Notes under the pieces: generated by a model
Database searches by the model: none
What the model was told of the DNA's origin: nothing
What the model saw: the letters and a program-made list of their open reading frames with translations, nothing else
Program-made: the position numbers and the translations under genes
Shown: one piece after another, positions 28,050 through 40,073 of the stretch
Position numbering within the stretch: the stretch's first letter is position 1
Layout: the number at the start of each line of letters is the position of its first letter
From: Dasypus novemcinctus
Lineage: Eukaryota > Chordata > Mammalia > Cingulata > Dasypodidae
Direction of reading: 5' to 3'
Length of the DNA: 64,000 bases
NCBI RefSeq assembly: GCF_030445035.2
Contig: NC_080688.1
Span: forward strand, 70,341,449 to 70,405,448

Positions 28050-29175
28050 AAATTTTCAAATGTTGAATATTTCTATGAATATATGTATATTGCCTTCATT
28101 TTCAAAGAAGTTTTTGACTCATGGAAGGGTTACAACCATGGCAAGGGAGCATCATTGGTACAGGGTGTCAGTGATGGGGGATGCATGGGAGGAGGTTCAC
28201 TTAGGGCTTATGAATGAGTTCAAGATATTGCCTCAACAAGTGGGGCTCCTGAGGGCTCTGGAGACATTCAGACACTATAGGCAGGGCAGACAGCCCAGGA
28301 GTTCGGCACCCTGCCAGTGGCCCCTACTTTGGAATTTATGCTCCCCAGTGTGACAGAGTTGGTCATGATTTCCCTAAACATGGCTCTTCTGCCTCTTCTA
28401 TTCAGGTCCTGATTGGCATATGGAAGCCAAAGTTGATAGGTTTATGTCAGGAGACTTAAATCTTTGGGCTGTCCATGTGCCAGTCAGGCCCTGAATCTCA
28501 ACAGAGTTGCAACACCTACTCGCCAGTTCATTGGATTCACCCAGGATACTAACAAGGAAATGATAATGAACAATCACCATCTGAAGGAACAGAGAGTGTC
28601 TACAACTGCAAGCAAGAGAGTCCCATCCATCTGCCACATTGGATCTAAGCCCCCTCTCAATTAGAGGCAGAGTGGACATCACCATTGTAGAATCCTCAGG
28701 ATTAGGGAGTGAATGATGGACTAGAGTAGACCTAGAGTTATTCTACTATAGACTTATTGTAATTCTGCAATGGAAAAACTTTTATCATTGATGTGGAGGC
28801 AGTGGCCTCCGGAGGTTCTGATGGGAGAGAAAGGGAAAATAGGTGTAATATGGGGACATTTTCAGGACATTGAAATTGTTCTGAATGATGTTGCAATGAC
28901 AGATACAGACCATTATATATCGTGTCATAACTTACAACACGGTGTGGGTGAGAGTATAAACTATAATGTAAACAATAATCCATACTTAGTGGCATTGCTC
29001 CAATATGTGTTCATCAGTTGTAACAAATGTACCACATTAATAAAGGATGTTGTTAATGTGGCAAAGTGTGGGAGGGGTAGGGAGTGAGTCATATGGGAAT
29101 CCCCTATATTTTTTATGTAACATTTATGTAATCTAAGTATATTTAAACAAAAATAAAAAAATAAAATCTAAAATT
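28050..29175 (+). mobile_element. L1 3' UTR, older subfamily
   Basis: About 1.1 kb of L1 3' UTR ending in an A-rich tail (29140-29175). It matches the two halves of the twin-primed copy at 45545-46475, for example 'tttatcattgatgtggaggcagtgg' and 'ataaaggatgttgttaatgt'. Open frames in it are not coding. Confidence 0.75.
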
Positions 29176-29785
29176 TTAAAAATAAATAGAGTCAATTTTC
29201 AACTAAAAAATAGTAAATCTGATCCAAAGAAGGAACAATGCAACTCTGACTAAGTGTGGTACAAGCAGAAAAGAGAGATCTGCAGAACCTGAATAATACA
29301 GAAGACAGAGGAGCATGGCCTTTCTTTATTCATAATTCCGAGTTTTCTCCAGATTGTTCATGAAGATGAATTCAAAATTATTTCCAGAACCATGGGCTAT
29401 GTATTTATTGCTCATTGCATAAAGCTTTGACTGAATTAATTGCATGACAATTACAATCTCTGTACAACTTTTTCCCCATAGCAAGGAGTCAGTATTTTTC
29501 AATTAAGTCTTTTTTATTTCCCTCAGTAAATTAAAGCTAAAAATAATACCTTCAAGTGTTATTAAAGACAAGTATTTAAGTAGGGAGTAACTAAACCATG
29601 GATAATTGCAGTGGTGACTCAGGATTTCAGAGTAGATAAACCCAGCAAGCAGTCTTCCCCACCAAGCACTGCCTAAGCAAAGCCTTTCTGTGTGGGTATC
29701 CTGTGTATTACATGTGAAGCTTTAGGTCTTAGTCACAACTGAGCTTTGGTCCCTTTTGGTGTGTTCATCAAAGAATAAAACAGGT
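29176..29785. other. No gene recognised
   Basis: AT-rich sequence without recognisable features. Confidence 0.45.
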
Positions 29786-30060
29786 ATATTAGATTCCTAG
29801 GGCAGTTATAACAAAATACCTCAAACAGGATGGCTTAAAACAACAGAAATTTATTCCCTCACAATTCTGGAGGCCAGAAGTCTAAAATCAAGGCATCAGT
29901 AGGGCTATGCTCTCTCCAAAGACTCTACAGAAGAATCCTTTCTTCCCTTCTCTAGCTTCTGGTATTTGCTGGCAATCCTTGGCATCACTTGGCTTATAGT
30001 TGCAGCCCTCCAATATCTGCCTCCATCTTCACAGGGCCTCTCCCCAGTGTGTCTCTTGGT
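29786..30060 (-). mobile_element. MLT1/MaLR-type LTR fragment
   Basis: The plus strand reads 'tagattcctagggcagttataac', 'aaaatacctcaaacaggatggctt', 'acagaaatttattccctcac' and 'attctggaggccagaagtc', which is the reverse complement of the 3' part of an MLT1-type MaLR LTR with AATAAATTTCTG as its poly-A region. Confidence 0.82.
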
Positions 30061-30149
30061 ACAATTATGAACTTGCCTTATTTGTCTTTGTGTATTTTTT
30101 GTTCTATTTTGTCAAAAGTCCCCTATTATACAAAAGCACATGGCAAGGA

Positions 30150-30490
30150 AAAACTGATAAACATGACAAACCTTTAAAACATTATGCTAAATCAAAGAAG
30201 ACAATTACAAAAGATCACATATTGCAAGATTCCATGTATATGAAATTTCTAGAACAGACAGATCTGTGGAAAGTAGATTAGTGCTTGTCTAGGGCTAGAA
30301 GAGTAAGGAAGTGGGGAAAGACTGCTAATAAATATAAAGTTTCTTTTGGAGATAAAGGATACGTTCTAAAATTAGATCATGGTGAGCGTTGCACAACTCC
30401 ATAAACATGTTAAAACCTATTGAATTATATACTTTAAATGGTTGAATTTTAAGGTATATAAATTATCTCAAAAAAGCTGCTTTATAAAAA
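30150..30490 (+). mobile_element. Old L1 (L1M-type) 3' end
   Basis: The sequence 'attatgctaaatcaaagaag', 'cacatattgcaagattccat', 'tatgaaatttctagaacag' and 'gaattttaaggtatataaat' follows the well-known 3' end of old mammalian L1M copies. Confidence 0.75.
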
Positions 30491-31785
30491 GGATATGACA
30501 AAGAACATGGGAGAGAGATTTAGGTGCATATGGGTGGCATATGAGATAGGTGAGTGCCTTAACAGAGCATTGGAACATTGCGAGAGTAGAAGTCACCCTG
30601 AAATACTCAGAAGGCAATTGACAAAGGAAGAATTTGGCCAAGCTCCCTCCCCTGAGTGCTTGTGCCATAGAGAGTCCAGAAGAGCAGAACCCTTAGGAAA
30701 AGAGCTCCTCTCAGATTGTGCCAAGGGGACGCAATCATTTGGAAGAATAGATGGTCATCCCTTTCTCTCTAGAGCTGGAGGGGAGATGCTTTTATCCAGT
30801 TATCAGTGACCATTCCTGCTCAACAATCCTCCAGAGTGTCTATATATTTTCATGCTCTCAGTTATTTTACAGATGCCGTTTGGCTGAAAGAGGTTTTTCT
30901 CCACAAACAACACATTCTAGGTGAGCAAACATGAAGGACTTTATTCTGCTTGAATAAAGAGAGTTGACTCATAGCTATACACGAGAGCAGGAAAATAGTG
31001 CTATGGAATGGTCATGACTAGGTGGTGTACCTGTTGGGCTGAGTAGTCAACAACAAATCTAACTGGTGTATAGAAAGTTCCAGAGTGCCAATATGGTTAA
31101 ATTGATGTTTCATAGTGTACAAGGAGCAAAGGATATGTCTCTAGAATTTTTATCAAGAAAGGGAGGGCTTGGGCAGTAATGTGGGCTTCAGTGGTTCCAA
31201 AAACCTTGCCCCACCACAGTGGAATCAGCTGGGGAGCATCTCAGACCCCACTAGCAGATACATCCAGTCTTGCTATAAATGGCATATGCATTCCTGAAAT
31301 AACCTGCACTATGTGAAATTGTGCAACAAAAGCTGGCAGGAATATGGGAAAATGGGGTTAGGAGAACAACACTCAAAGCTGCATCAGTGACAAACAAGTA
31401 AAAGATAGAACTTAATAAAAATGTTACTTCAGTTTTTCACTTGTTATATAGCTAAGAAGTACATCAATAGTACAATAAATATGACAATTTCCTTGAAGAG
31501 GACAGAAACTTTGCTTCCATTGGAAATGGTGCAGCTTTTGAGTTATAGTGAAGTGGTAGAATGAAGGTTTTCCTAATTTCATGGAAACTTGTAACACCAA
31601 GTAGACACACAAGGTGACTGATAGCTGGTAAATGGTTAAAAGGTGTGTGTACATTTATGTGTGTGCATGTGTGTGTATGTGAGGAGGTATTCCTACATGA
31701 CTTAGTTTAGCTGGGTTCAGTTTTCTGTGTCCACTTAGGATTTCTGTGGGATGAAATAGTGCAGAAGAAAACATGAAAGTTGCAT
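30491..31785. other. No gene recognised
   Basis: No recognisable gene. A short TG-rich microsatellite lies at 31645-31682. The longest open frame (30495-30809) has no family resemblance. Confidence 0.45.
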
Positions 31786-31839
31786 TATGCTTGAATTATT
31801 GCCTAACATATCAATCACATTGGAACAAATTCACATTTT

Positions 31840-33265
31840 CAAAGCCAGGACCCACCCTGATCAAGATGGAGGAGTGAGATGCTTCATGAATCCATTCCTC
31901 CAGACAACAACCAGCAAGAGTTGGCAGAAACATCTTTCTCAAAGCTCTGGAAAACAGAGGATTATAGGAATAGGTCAAGCACCGAATCAAGAAAAAGACT
32001 ACTTCCCATCTCTAAGCCAAACTCAGCGAAAAAACACTCTACACCCCACACATACCACGGATGTGGGACATGACTCCCACAGATGGGACTCCCTGGCCCT
32101 AAGGGATTATTATCAAACACTAACCAACAATGCATTTAGAAAAAGACCTTGACCAGAAGGGAAGCCATTAAATTTAAAAAGAATTTTTATGGCTAAGAGG
32201 TTTCAAGTCGAGAGGGCATTCCAGAGGTTATGCTTACGCAGGTCTCAGGCAAACTTCACTAACTGACACAGTAAACAAAGCCTCAAATAAGAGTCTCCCT
32301 GAAGGCTTTAGCAATATTCAGACACCAGATGCAAGGCACATAGTCTCAGGAAATCATCACCCCCTTGGCAGGCCTTATTTGGGAAGATATGATCATCTAT
32401 TTCCCCAATATAGCATAGTTATACTAATTTATAATTCCCCTATCGATGATTCTTCTACTTTTTTATCTGAATCTATAATTTTCAATATACCCATTAAATA
32501 TATATCTCAGAGACTTAAATCTTCAGACTGTTTCATCTGGTTGAGCCCTGAATCCCAATAGAGTTGTGGCCAACTCAGCTCTCCAGTTCTTCAGGTTTGC
32601 CATGGACAACCAAAAAAATGATGATGGACAAATCCCATTCCAAAAATCAAGGAATATCTACAACTGCAGGAAAAATTATTCCTTCCATTTGCTCTACAAT
32701 ATCTAAGTCCCTCTCAGCCTGAAACAGTCAGAATGGACATGATCCCAAATCCCGCAAGATTGAAGAATAAGCAAACATAAGGGGAGGGAGTGTAATCATA
32801 GATCAAAGTAGATTTATTGTTATTGTAGTTATTAGCTGATGTTAACAGAAGAACTTGTAACATTGATATAAAGATAGTGTTTGCCAGGGGTTTAGATGGG
32901 AGGGGAAGGGATGACTAGGTGTAACACAGGGTTTATTTAGGGCAGTGAAATTGTTCTACACAATACTGCAATGACAGACCCATGACATTATCCATTTGTT
33001 CAATGTATATACATTTACATCTGTACAGTTTTGTATAAAACTGCATAGCACAGTGTAAATCATAGTGTAAACTATAGACTTTAGTTAGTAGCAATGTTTC
33101 AAAATTAGTTCATCAATCATAAAAAATGATGATATAAGATGTTAATAATTGGGGAAACTGTATGTGTATGGGGGAGGGTGATTATATGGGAATTCCCTAT
33201 ACTTTAGTGTAATCTTTCTGTAATTCTAAAACTTCTCTAAAAATAAAGTTTATTATAAGGGAAGG
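31840..33265 (+). mobile_element. L1 copy: 5'-end-like segment joined to 3' UTR
   Basis: From about 32005 the element is older L1 3' UTR. For example, 'aagccaaactcagcg' followed by 'tgggacatgactcccac' is collinear with 25515-25580, and the end near 33265 is A-rich with 'ttctctaaaaataaag'. The preceding part (about 31853-32000) starts 'gatcaagatggaggagtgag', resembling an L1 5' start with its YY1-like CAAGATGG box. No ORF1 or ORF2 lies between them. The copy could be an internally deleted or spliced L1, or two neighbouring fragments. Confidence 0.55.
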
Positions 33266-33310
33266 AGGGAGGAAAGAGAGAGAGAGAGAAAGGGAGGGAG
33301 GGGGGAAGAA
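33258..33310. repeat. Purine-rich (GA/GGGA) microsatellite
   Basis: An uninterrupted G/A tract, including a run of (GA) dinucleotides, follows the L1 tail. Confidence 0.85.
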
Positions 33311-33735
33311 GCAACCTAAAGGCAGTATAATCTCATGGTGCCTGGCTGGCCCCTCCTTCACCCTTCACTAGCTCTGCACAGAGCCTAGCCATGCTTCCAG
33401 TGCAGGTCACTGATCCTGGTTCCAGAGGGAGCAAAGTAACCGCTGTGAAAATACTGGATCTATAAGTCTGGCCCAATCTGTATGGGGGAGGCCAGAGGGA
33501 CTTGCTGTCCTAGAATTTGCCCTGACGGTCGAAGGCAGCTCACAGAGCTCTCAAATGGAATGGTCTGGAATAGCAGTTAATTGGATGCCTGGGTCAAGGA
33601 ATTGCTAATTGTAGGACACATAATGCAGTGTCTGGGACCACGAGGAAATTGTTTCCCTGGGAAGAGGAGACATCCAGAAACTTGTAAATGGAGAAAATTT
33701 AGGGGCAAATGTGATGAGAAGAACGTATCAGGGAG
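33311..33735. other. No gene recognised
   Basis: Unique-looking sequence without coding potential that I can identify. Confidence 0.45.
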
Positions 33736-35763
33736 ATCATTAAAGAAGGGCTAAATAAATGGAAGGATATTCCATATTAATGGACTGTAAGGCTAAATAT
33801 CATCAAGATGTCAATATTACCCAAAGCAATTTATAGACTCAATATAATCATAATAAAAATTTCAACACTCTTCTTTGCAGAAATGGAAAAGCTAATCATC
33901 AAATTTATATGAAAGGGTAAGGGGCCCCAAATAGCTAAAGGCATCTTGAAAAAGAAGAATGAAGTTGAAGTACTCATACTTTCTGATCTTAAAACTTACT
34001 ACAAAGCCATAGTAATCAAAACAGCATGATAATGGCACAAGGATAGACATATAGACCAATAGAATAGAATTGAGAACTCAGAAGTTCTCAAAAAAAACTA
34101 AATATAAGAACCAGAACTATAAAATTCCTAGGAGAAATTATAGGAAAGCATATTCAAGACCTTGGGTTGGGTAATGGTTTCTTAGATTTTTATACTGAAC
34201 GTTCCAGGAACAAAAGAAACAGTAGATAAACGGGATCTCATTAAAATGAAAAACTTTTGTCCCTCAAAGTGCTTTATCATGAAAGGAGAAAGACAACCTA
34301 CACAATGGAAGAAAATAATGGAAAACACATGTGATGGACTGAAGATATATGGTTACCTATTTCTATGGGTGAAAACCTATTATAAGAAGGACCTTTGGTT
34401 TAGATTACTTCAGTTAAGGCATGGCCCAAGGTCTTAATCATTTTACTTGAGTTCTTTATAAATGGGATGAATACAGAAAGAAAGAAATAAAAATGCCACA
34501 AGAGCAAGAAGCTGATGGAAAGGGGAGAGATCAGTATTTTGTCAAATGTGCTTTGCCATATGACAGAGGAATCTAGGATTGCCATAACCTGTCTTTGGGA
34601 AAGTATCACTTGATGATGCCTTGATTTGGACATTTTTCTAAGCCTCAAAACTGTAAGCTTATAAGTTAGTAAATTCCTATTGTAAAAGCCAACCTATTTC
34701 TGGCATATTTCTTTTAGCAGCCCAGCAGACTAGAACACTGTGTATCCAATAAAGGATTAATATCCAGTATATATAAAGAAATCCTTCAACTTAACAACAA
34801 AAGGACAATCAACCCAATCTAAAAATGGGCAAAAGACTTGAACAAAGTTCCATGGAAGATATACAAATGTCCAGTAAGCACATGAAAAGATATTCAACGT
34901 CATTAGCCATCAGAGAAATGCAAATTAAAACCACAATGACATACAATTTTACACTTGTTATAATAGCTACTATTTAAAAATAAATAAATAAATAAATAAC
35001 AAGTGTAGGAGAAGATGTAAAGAAATAGGAATGCTCATTCACTGCTGATGGCAATGTAAAATGGTTCAGCCACTGTGGAAGACAGATTGGCAGTTCCTCA
35101 GAAAGTGAAGTATAGAAATACCATGTGACCCGGAAATTCCACTGCTAGGTATGTACCCACAAGAATTGGATGCAGGGGTTCAAACAGATATTTTCACACC
35201 AATATTTAGAGTGGTATTATTCACAATTGCCAAAAGATGGAAGCAACCCACAAATCCATCAACCAATGAATGGATAAATAAAACATGGTATCTACACAAA
35301 ATGGTAGCTGTAAAAAGGAATGAAGTCATGATACATGTGACAACATTAATGAACCTTGAAGACATCATGTTGAGTGAAATAAGCCATAACCATAAGGACA
35401 AATATTATATGATCTTGTTGATTTGAAACAATTAAAATAAGCAACCTCAAAGAGCCAAACTCAGAGAGTGAGCTGGGGATAGGGATGGGAAGTTAAGGCT
35501 TACAATATATAGGATTCCTACTTGGAATAATGGAAATGTTTTGGTAATGGATGGCAGTGATGGTAGCACAACATTGAAAATGCAATTAACATCACTGAAA
35601 TATACATCTGAATTTGATTAAAATGGGAAATGGTAGATTATATATATGGTAACAGAATAAATTTTTATTTAAAAAAATCCATGGAACTACACTATACAAT
35701 AAACCCTAAGTTAAACCATATACTTTAATTAATAGTAAAATTATAAAAATATCCTACCAATTG
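33736..35763 (+). mobile_element. Old L1 (ORF2 part and 3' end), host of the provirus
   Basis: Decayed L1 ORF2 text on the plus strand (for example 33840-34080, 34740-35300, with 'VGVRMYPQELDAGVQ' style late ORF2 region near 35150) followed by 3' UTR. It is interrupted by a solo LTR at 34330-34737 and, at 35764, by the provirus; the L1 3' UTR resumes at 45039. The (AAAT)n block at 34972-35000 is a local expansion. Nothing here is functional. Confidence 0.75.
34330..34737 (+). mobile_element. MaLR-like solo LTR inserted in L1
   Basis: Starts TGTGATGGACTG and ends ...GACTAGAACA, with an 'agtaaattcctattgtaaaagcc' segment before the end, as in MaLR-type LTRs. L1 text is continuous across it. I do not see a clean target duplication, so the edges may be off by a few bases. 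Confidence 0.65.
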
Positions 35764-36162
35764 TGTCGCTGAGCCGGAGGGTTGCGACCTCACTCAGACC
35801 CAAGGATCGGGGGGGCTTGCTCCTGCAAAACCGCCGGCGGGGGCACTCCAGGAAGGAGTGCCGGAGTTCTCCAGGCGTGAGGAACGCGCGGTTAGGAAAA
35901 AACCACGGAGACCGCCTGAGCGCAGGAACAGGTCTGCTTTATTGCGGAAGTACACTTGGCTTTATAGGGTTGGGTGCAGAGAGGGGTTGGAGCTATGGCG
36001 GGTTAGCTACGCAAGCAGGCGGATGACTATGAGGTAAGCGGTAGCTAAGGGAGAAGGCAGATTATCAGTTGGTACTGTGGTTGGGACTGGCGGGGAAGAT
36101 AGCACTGGCTGGAAGGGGGAGATAATAGCAGCGGGGAGGAAGGGTGGAGGGAGGCAGTAACA
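35764..36162 (-). repeat. 3' LTR of the provirus
   Basis: A 399-bp LTR, TG...CA. The minus strand starts TGTTACTGCCTCC and ends CTCAGCGACA. TATAAA lies at 35961-35966 and AATAAA at 35938-35943. U5 holds a strong hairpin (ggcactcc/ggagtgcc). It differs from the 5' LTR at six positions. Confidence 0.96.
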
Positions 36163-36185
36163 ATTGCTCTCTTTTGTTTTTAAAA
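36163..36185 (-). promoter_or_regulatory. Polypurine tract (plus-strand primer)
   Basis: The minus strand immediately upstream of the 3' LTR reads AAAAACAAAAGAGAGCAAT, almost all purine, as expected of a retroviral PPT. A further purine-rich patch lies at 36184-36230 in the other orientation. Confidence 0.5.
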
Positions 36186-36409
36186 GGGAAACAAAGAGGG
36201 AGAAGGAGAATAGGTTGGGGAAGGCGAGGGGTAAAAGGGGGTGAACCCAGCTGGCTATGGGCGAATGACATAGCATCTGGCCAGGATGCATGCATTGGCC
36301 CTTAGGGTCGGTGCGCGCCGGCGCTAGACGCACATCGAGCCTTGTCAGCAAAGCGGCTTCGCGATGCCCTAGAACTCCCATCAGAGGGGAAGGAAATGAC
36401 AGGGAGCGG
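36186..36409 (-). other. Non-coding segment between env and 3' LTR
   Basis: About 225 bp follow the env stop before the PPT. Type D retroviruses carry their constitutive RNA export element at this place. The minus strand has a plausible stem near 36305-36365 (GCATCG with CGATGTGC, and AGCC with GGCT) and a GCGCCGGCGCGC palindrome near 36315. No direct sequence match to a known export element is visible. Confidence 0.4.
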
Positions 36410-37600
36410 CTAGAGTAGGTCTCGCAGGCAGAGAGGGCGAAGAGGACGGCGGGGAGGGGGCTCATCGGTGGCGAGGCGTTGGTAATGGACTTGTACGAAG
36501 GAGCTGAACACAGCATTGGACACAGCCTTGGCTTGATCTTTGGCAATACTGAGCACCCTCTTGATGCCCCAGGGGCCCACAGTGAGAATTAAAATTACGA
36601 CAATGAGCGGGCCCAGGAATGGAAGGAGGTAAGGGAGGAGGGCATGGAAAAGGTTGGAAGAATAGTTTGCGTTTTCTCGCTCTTTGCGGCGTTTTTCTAG
36701 TCCTTCCTGGACTTTTCTCAGATTGTCCTCGACTAGACCGGTGGAATTGGCGTATACGCAGCATTCTTTTCTAAGAGCGGCACAAAGACCTCCTTCTTTG
36801 AGAAGGAGGAGGTCGAGGCCGCGGCGGTTTTGCAGAACTACTTCGGAGAGAGAATTAAGAGACTCTTTTAGATATTTTACAGCTTCGCGAAGATAGGTGA
36901 TGTCTTCATCAACGGCCTGTCTGAGAGATGAGAGGGCAGAAGACTGCGTGGCGAGGGCAGCGATGCCGGTGCCTGCCCCTGCGAGACCCAGAAGGGAAGC
37001 AACAGTTAGGGCTGCAGTGATTGGTTCTCTTTTTAGTAGGTGGAGAGAGGTTTGTTTGCGTAGCAAACGGCGGAAAAAGTCAGTGTCAGAGTGGTAGAGG
37101 ACTCGAGGGGCGAAAAGGATAAGCACACAAGTTTCATTACTAGCATTGAGGGTGGCGACGTTGAGGCAAGGGGTTAGTCCAGTGGAGGTACAAAGCCATT
37201 GAGAGGTGTTATGAGGGATTAAGAATTTGGCAGTAGTTCTGGGAGAGGAGTAACCAGAGCAAACACTAAGGGAGGGGTGAGGGCCTAGACGAGAATGAAC
37301 ACAGTGTCCTGTGGAGGAAACAGACTGAAAGGTTAGGGGGACAGAGGAGGCGTTCCAATTGCATTCAGTGGGATTCTGTTCAGAGGATTCGCTGAAGGAG
37401 AGATTGGTGGCGACAGGTTCATAGAGAGGAAGGGAGGGGGAGAGGCAGAGCCAACAGTTCCGAGTGAGGTTGGGGTAAGATGTGTTTAAAGAGGTGTATG
37501 AGGCATTGATTAATTTGATGAGAGGACTGAAGTACTGAGCAGGGGGTAAGTAAGGCTTAGGAGCATGGGAGCTGAGGGAGGCAATGGTAAGGGGGTACCG
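36410..37600 (-). pseudogene. env: env 3' part: SU C-terminus and TM subunit
   Basis: Env mediates receptor binding (SU) and membrane fusion (TM). This frame is open from about 37600 to the stop at 36410. It includes the SU motif CWLC (37445-37456), several N-glycosylation sites, a dibasic KR near the SU/TM border, a hydrophobic Ala/Gly-rich fusion peptide, an ISD-like segment beginning LQNRRGLD, the CX6CC motif, a hydrophobic membrane span and a cytoplasmic tail of about 50 residues. Numbered from the GTG at 37126, the fusion peptide is about 38-60, ISD 98-115, CX6CC 115-123 and the span 163-184. CWLC with CX6CC defines the covalent gamma/type-D class of Env. The frame does not join the upstream SU frame, so env is broken. 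A canonical RXKR furin site is not evident. Confidence 0.9.
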
Positions 37601-38325
37601 GGCGAAGGAGTGGGTGAGGTGGAGCGGGGTGGAGAAGGAGGCTGTAGTGCCTTTGGAGGGTTGAGAACCCGATTTGGGCCGACGGCAGAGGGGGGTGGAG
37701 AAGACGGCTGTTTTTTTACAATAGTGAAGATAGAGCCATAATCATAACTTTCCATGTATAGACGGAACCCCCATGTGCGACCTTGGAACCAGATGTCGGA
37801 GTTGGAGTCTTTGACCATGAGCGTGATGTTATTCTGTAAAGCATTGCCCTTTTTTAGAGTGAGATAGGGGTCTTTGTTTGGGGCTCCTGACCAGCCATGG
37901 GCTATTGTTTCACAGCCCCAGGAAGGGCAGAAAAAATGTGTTGGGTCATGGCAGCCTCTTGCAGAGGCAGGGCAGATATAGTAGCCAGAGATTCTATAAT
38001 CCCAGGGGCCGCTAAGGCCTATAAGTGAGTCGTACCAACATCGATGAGTTTTGTGTGAAACATCTACACTGGAACTAACAACAGGAAGGTTGGCGAGATT
38101 ACATATGTGCACTGAGAAAGAGGGAGCACTCGCAGTTACATTGAAGGCAAGGACTTTGTCAAATAGAGAGAGAGTCCAGTTGAAAGGTCGGTGATTCTGA
38201 TTGGCAGCAGCTGAGAGGGCGAAGAAGGCCAAGGCGCAGGAAATGGTCACGAAGCTGTAGAGAGGCATCACTTGACGAGGCAGCATTTGTGGAGATAAAA
38301 GAAAAGAAAATTCCTCGCTCTCCAT
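37510..38325 (-). pseudogene. env: env 5' part: signal peptide and N-terminal SU
   Basis: A 271-codon frame starting 70 bp after the pol stop. There are three possible Met starts close together; the last (MPLYSFVTISC...) directly precedes a hydrophobic signal peptide. The SU region contains NWT, NVT and NIT glycosylation sites, several Cys pairs (including CWYDS and CPSWGCETIAHGW, as in type D SU) and then a Pro/Ser-rich segment. After that the frame runs into an out-of-frame tail and stops at 37510. The remainder of SU continues in another register, so a small indel lies within about 37570-37700. I do not find an exact SDGGGxxDxxR motif, the receptor-binding signature known in ASCT2-using type D envelopes. 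Confidence 0.88.
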
Positions 38326-38396
38326 TCAAGGTGAGCGGGTAGGGTGAAGAGGATAAAGAGAGTGGAGTAAGGAAGAGATGGGGGTAGGGGTTTAGA

Positions 38397-40056
38397 TTAT
38401 GAGGGGGCACTTTTTAATGATGGCTGGTGCTGGATTCGGGTGAACGGGGCAATTTCTGGGCCATATCTACTGTCAATGTTGTCTCTCACTGAAGGCACAG
38501 GGCGTTGATCATTTACTGGGACCAGCGGGTCGGTGGCAGGCCGGACGCAGCGCCCAGGGATCCAGAGAGGTTGCAGTTTGGAATCTGGAAAGACACAAGC
38601 AAAACCTCTCCCCTGTGTTAAGAGGGGAGCGGGATTTTGCCAACGATTGGTGGCAGGGTCTTTCCAATGGACCAGGGGGACCTGTGAAGGCTGCCACATA
38701 GGCCCCCAGTGCTTGTGGGTGGGAGAGAGTCCTTGACTGTCAAAAGTCAGAAGATTGTGGTGAATGAGGCAGGCAGTTACAACGTCTGCTGGGGCCTTGT
38801 GGGAGAAGGAGGCTCTCTCCTTTTGAATGAGCAGTTTGAGCTGTTGGTGAGTGCGTTCAACGATTCCTTGCCCCTGTGAATTGTATGGGATGCCAAAATG
38901 ATGCGTGATGCGATACATCTGCACGAAGCTGGCGAAGGCAGCACTGCGATATGCTGGTCCATTGTCTGTCTTGAGATCCCACGGAATTCCCATGAACAGA
39001 ATAGCCTGGCGAAGTGCCTTGATACAATGTTTAGCACTTTCTCCTGCGAGAGGGACGGCATAACACAGGTGCGAGAAGGTGTCAATTGCCACATGAAGAT
39101 ATTTGAGGCGGCTAAATGCGCTGACATGAGTGACATCTAATTGCCATCTCGAGTTTGGGCGGAGGCCGCGGGGGTTGACACCTTGAGGCTGCAAAGGCCC
39201 AAGTGGCAGCAGTGGTGCGCAAGTCCGACACGCGCGCACAAGGTGTTTGCAGGTTTCAATGGGTAGGTCTGGGAAGAGCTTTCGGATGGACCGCGCAGAG
39301 AAGTGAAATTGGGAATGCAGAAGCTTAGCTTGGTTGACAAAGTCTCTAAGCCGCAGTCCATCGATAGGGTCTTCATGAAGGGTGACTGGGTTTATTCGGC
39401 GGGCGGACACTGAAGCGTTGGCAAGGTCATTTCCTTGAGCTCGAGGCCCCGGAAGGCCCGAATGGCTTCTGATGTGAGCAATGAACCAGGGCTGCTGCCA
39501 TTCTTCAAGCAGCCGCTGCACAAAGGCGAGCGCCCGATCGATGCTCGAATCACTTGGCAGGAAAGTGGCAAGCGGGAGGCTGCGACACACCTGAAGAGTG
39601 TATAGGCTGTCAGTAAAGATGTTGAGGGGCTGTTTTGGGTGGAGATTGAGGACTGCAGCGACAGCTAGAAGCTCGCCTACTTGAACGGAAAAGTCATTTG
39701 CGAACAGCAGTTGTCGTGGCTCAGGAATCTCAGGAGTGTAGATGATGGTGGCAAACGCCGTTTTAGAGGCATCTGTGAAGGCAGTGATGGCTGAAGGAAT
39801 TGGGTTCCGGGCGGGCAGTGGACGGAACGGGTTGGAAAATGCCAATTGAGACATTCCTTGTAGCAATCGGTGATGAGGATAGTGGTTGTCAAAGGAGCCA
39901 CGAAAGAGCTCTACTAGGCTCTGCATTTGAGCATTGTTCATGATGAGAGAAGTGACTTCTTTGGCATCTAAAGGCCAAACAATGGTGTGCGGCGGGACGC
40001 CATATGTTTGCATGGAGAGAAGTACTAAGTCAGTAGCTAACGCAATCCATGCCCTT
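38397..40056 (-). pseudogene. pol: pol 3' part: RNase H and integrase
   Basis: An uninterrupted pol frame of about 550 codons downstream of the L1 insertion. From the Met at 40013, RNase H carries D81 (FTDAS), E114, D135 (FTDSL) and D196 (GNDLA), with the betaretroviral HSGLPGP motif. Integrase has an HHCC zinc site (H233, H237, C262, C265), then D293, D350 and E386 with exactly 35 residues between the last two (D,D-35-E), and a C-terminal LWIPGRCVRP-like region. All catalytic residues are present, but the polypeptide is cut off from RT by the inserted L1. The stop is at 38397, 72 bp before env. Confidence 0.93.
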
Positions 40057-40073
40057 ATAAAAGGGCAAATTTT

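Noticed and set aside
37961..38070. ASCT2-type receptor motif in SU
   Set aside because: No exact SDGGGxxDxxR is present; only a loosely similar SGPWDYR stretch is seen, so receptor choice cannot be inferred.
37510..38325. A captured syncytin-like host gene
   Set aside because: Env is frame-broken and sits in a young provirus with all other viral genes; nothing suggests it is preserved for host use.
38898..39140. Plus-strand open frames inside pol and gag (for example 38533-38736, 41420-41764, 43614-43892)
   Set aside because: They are antisense shadows of conserved retroviral frames.
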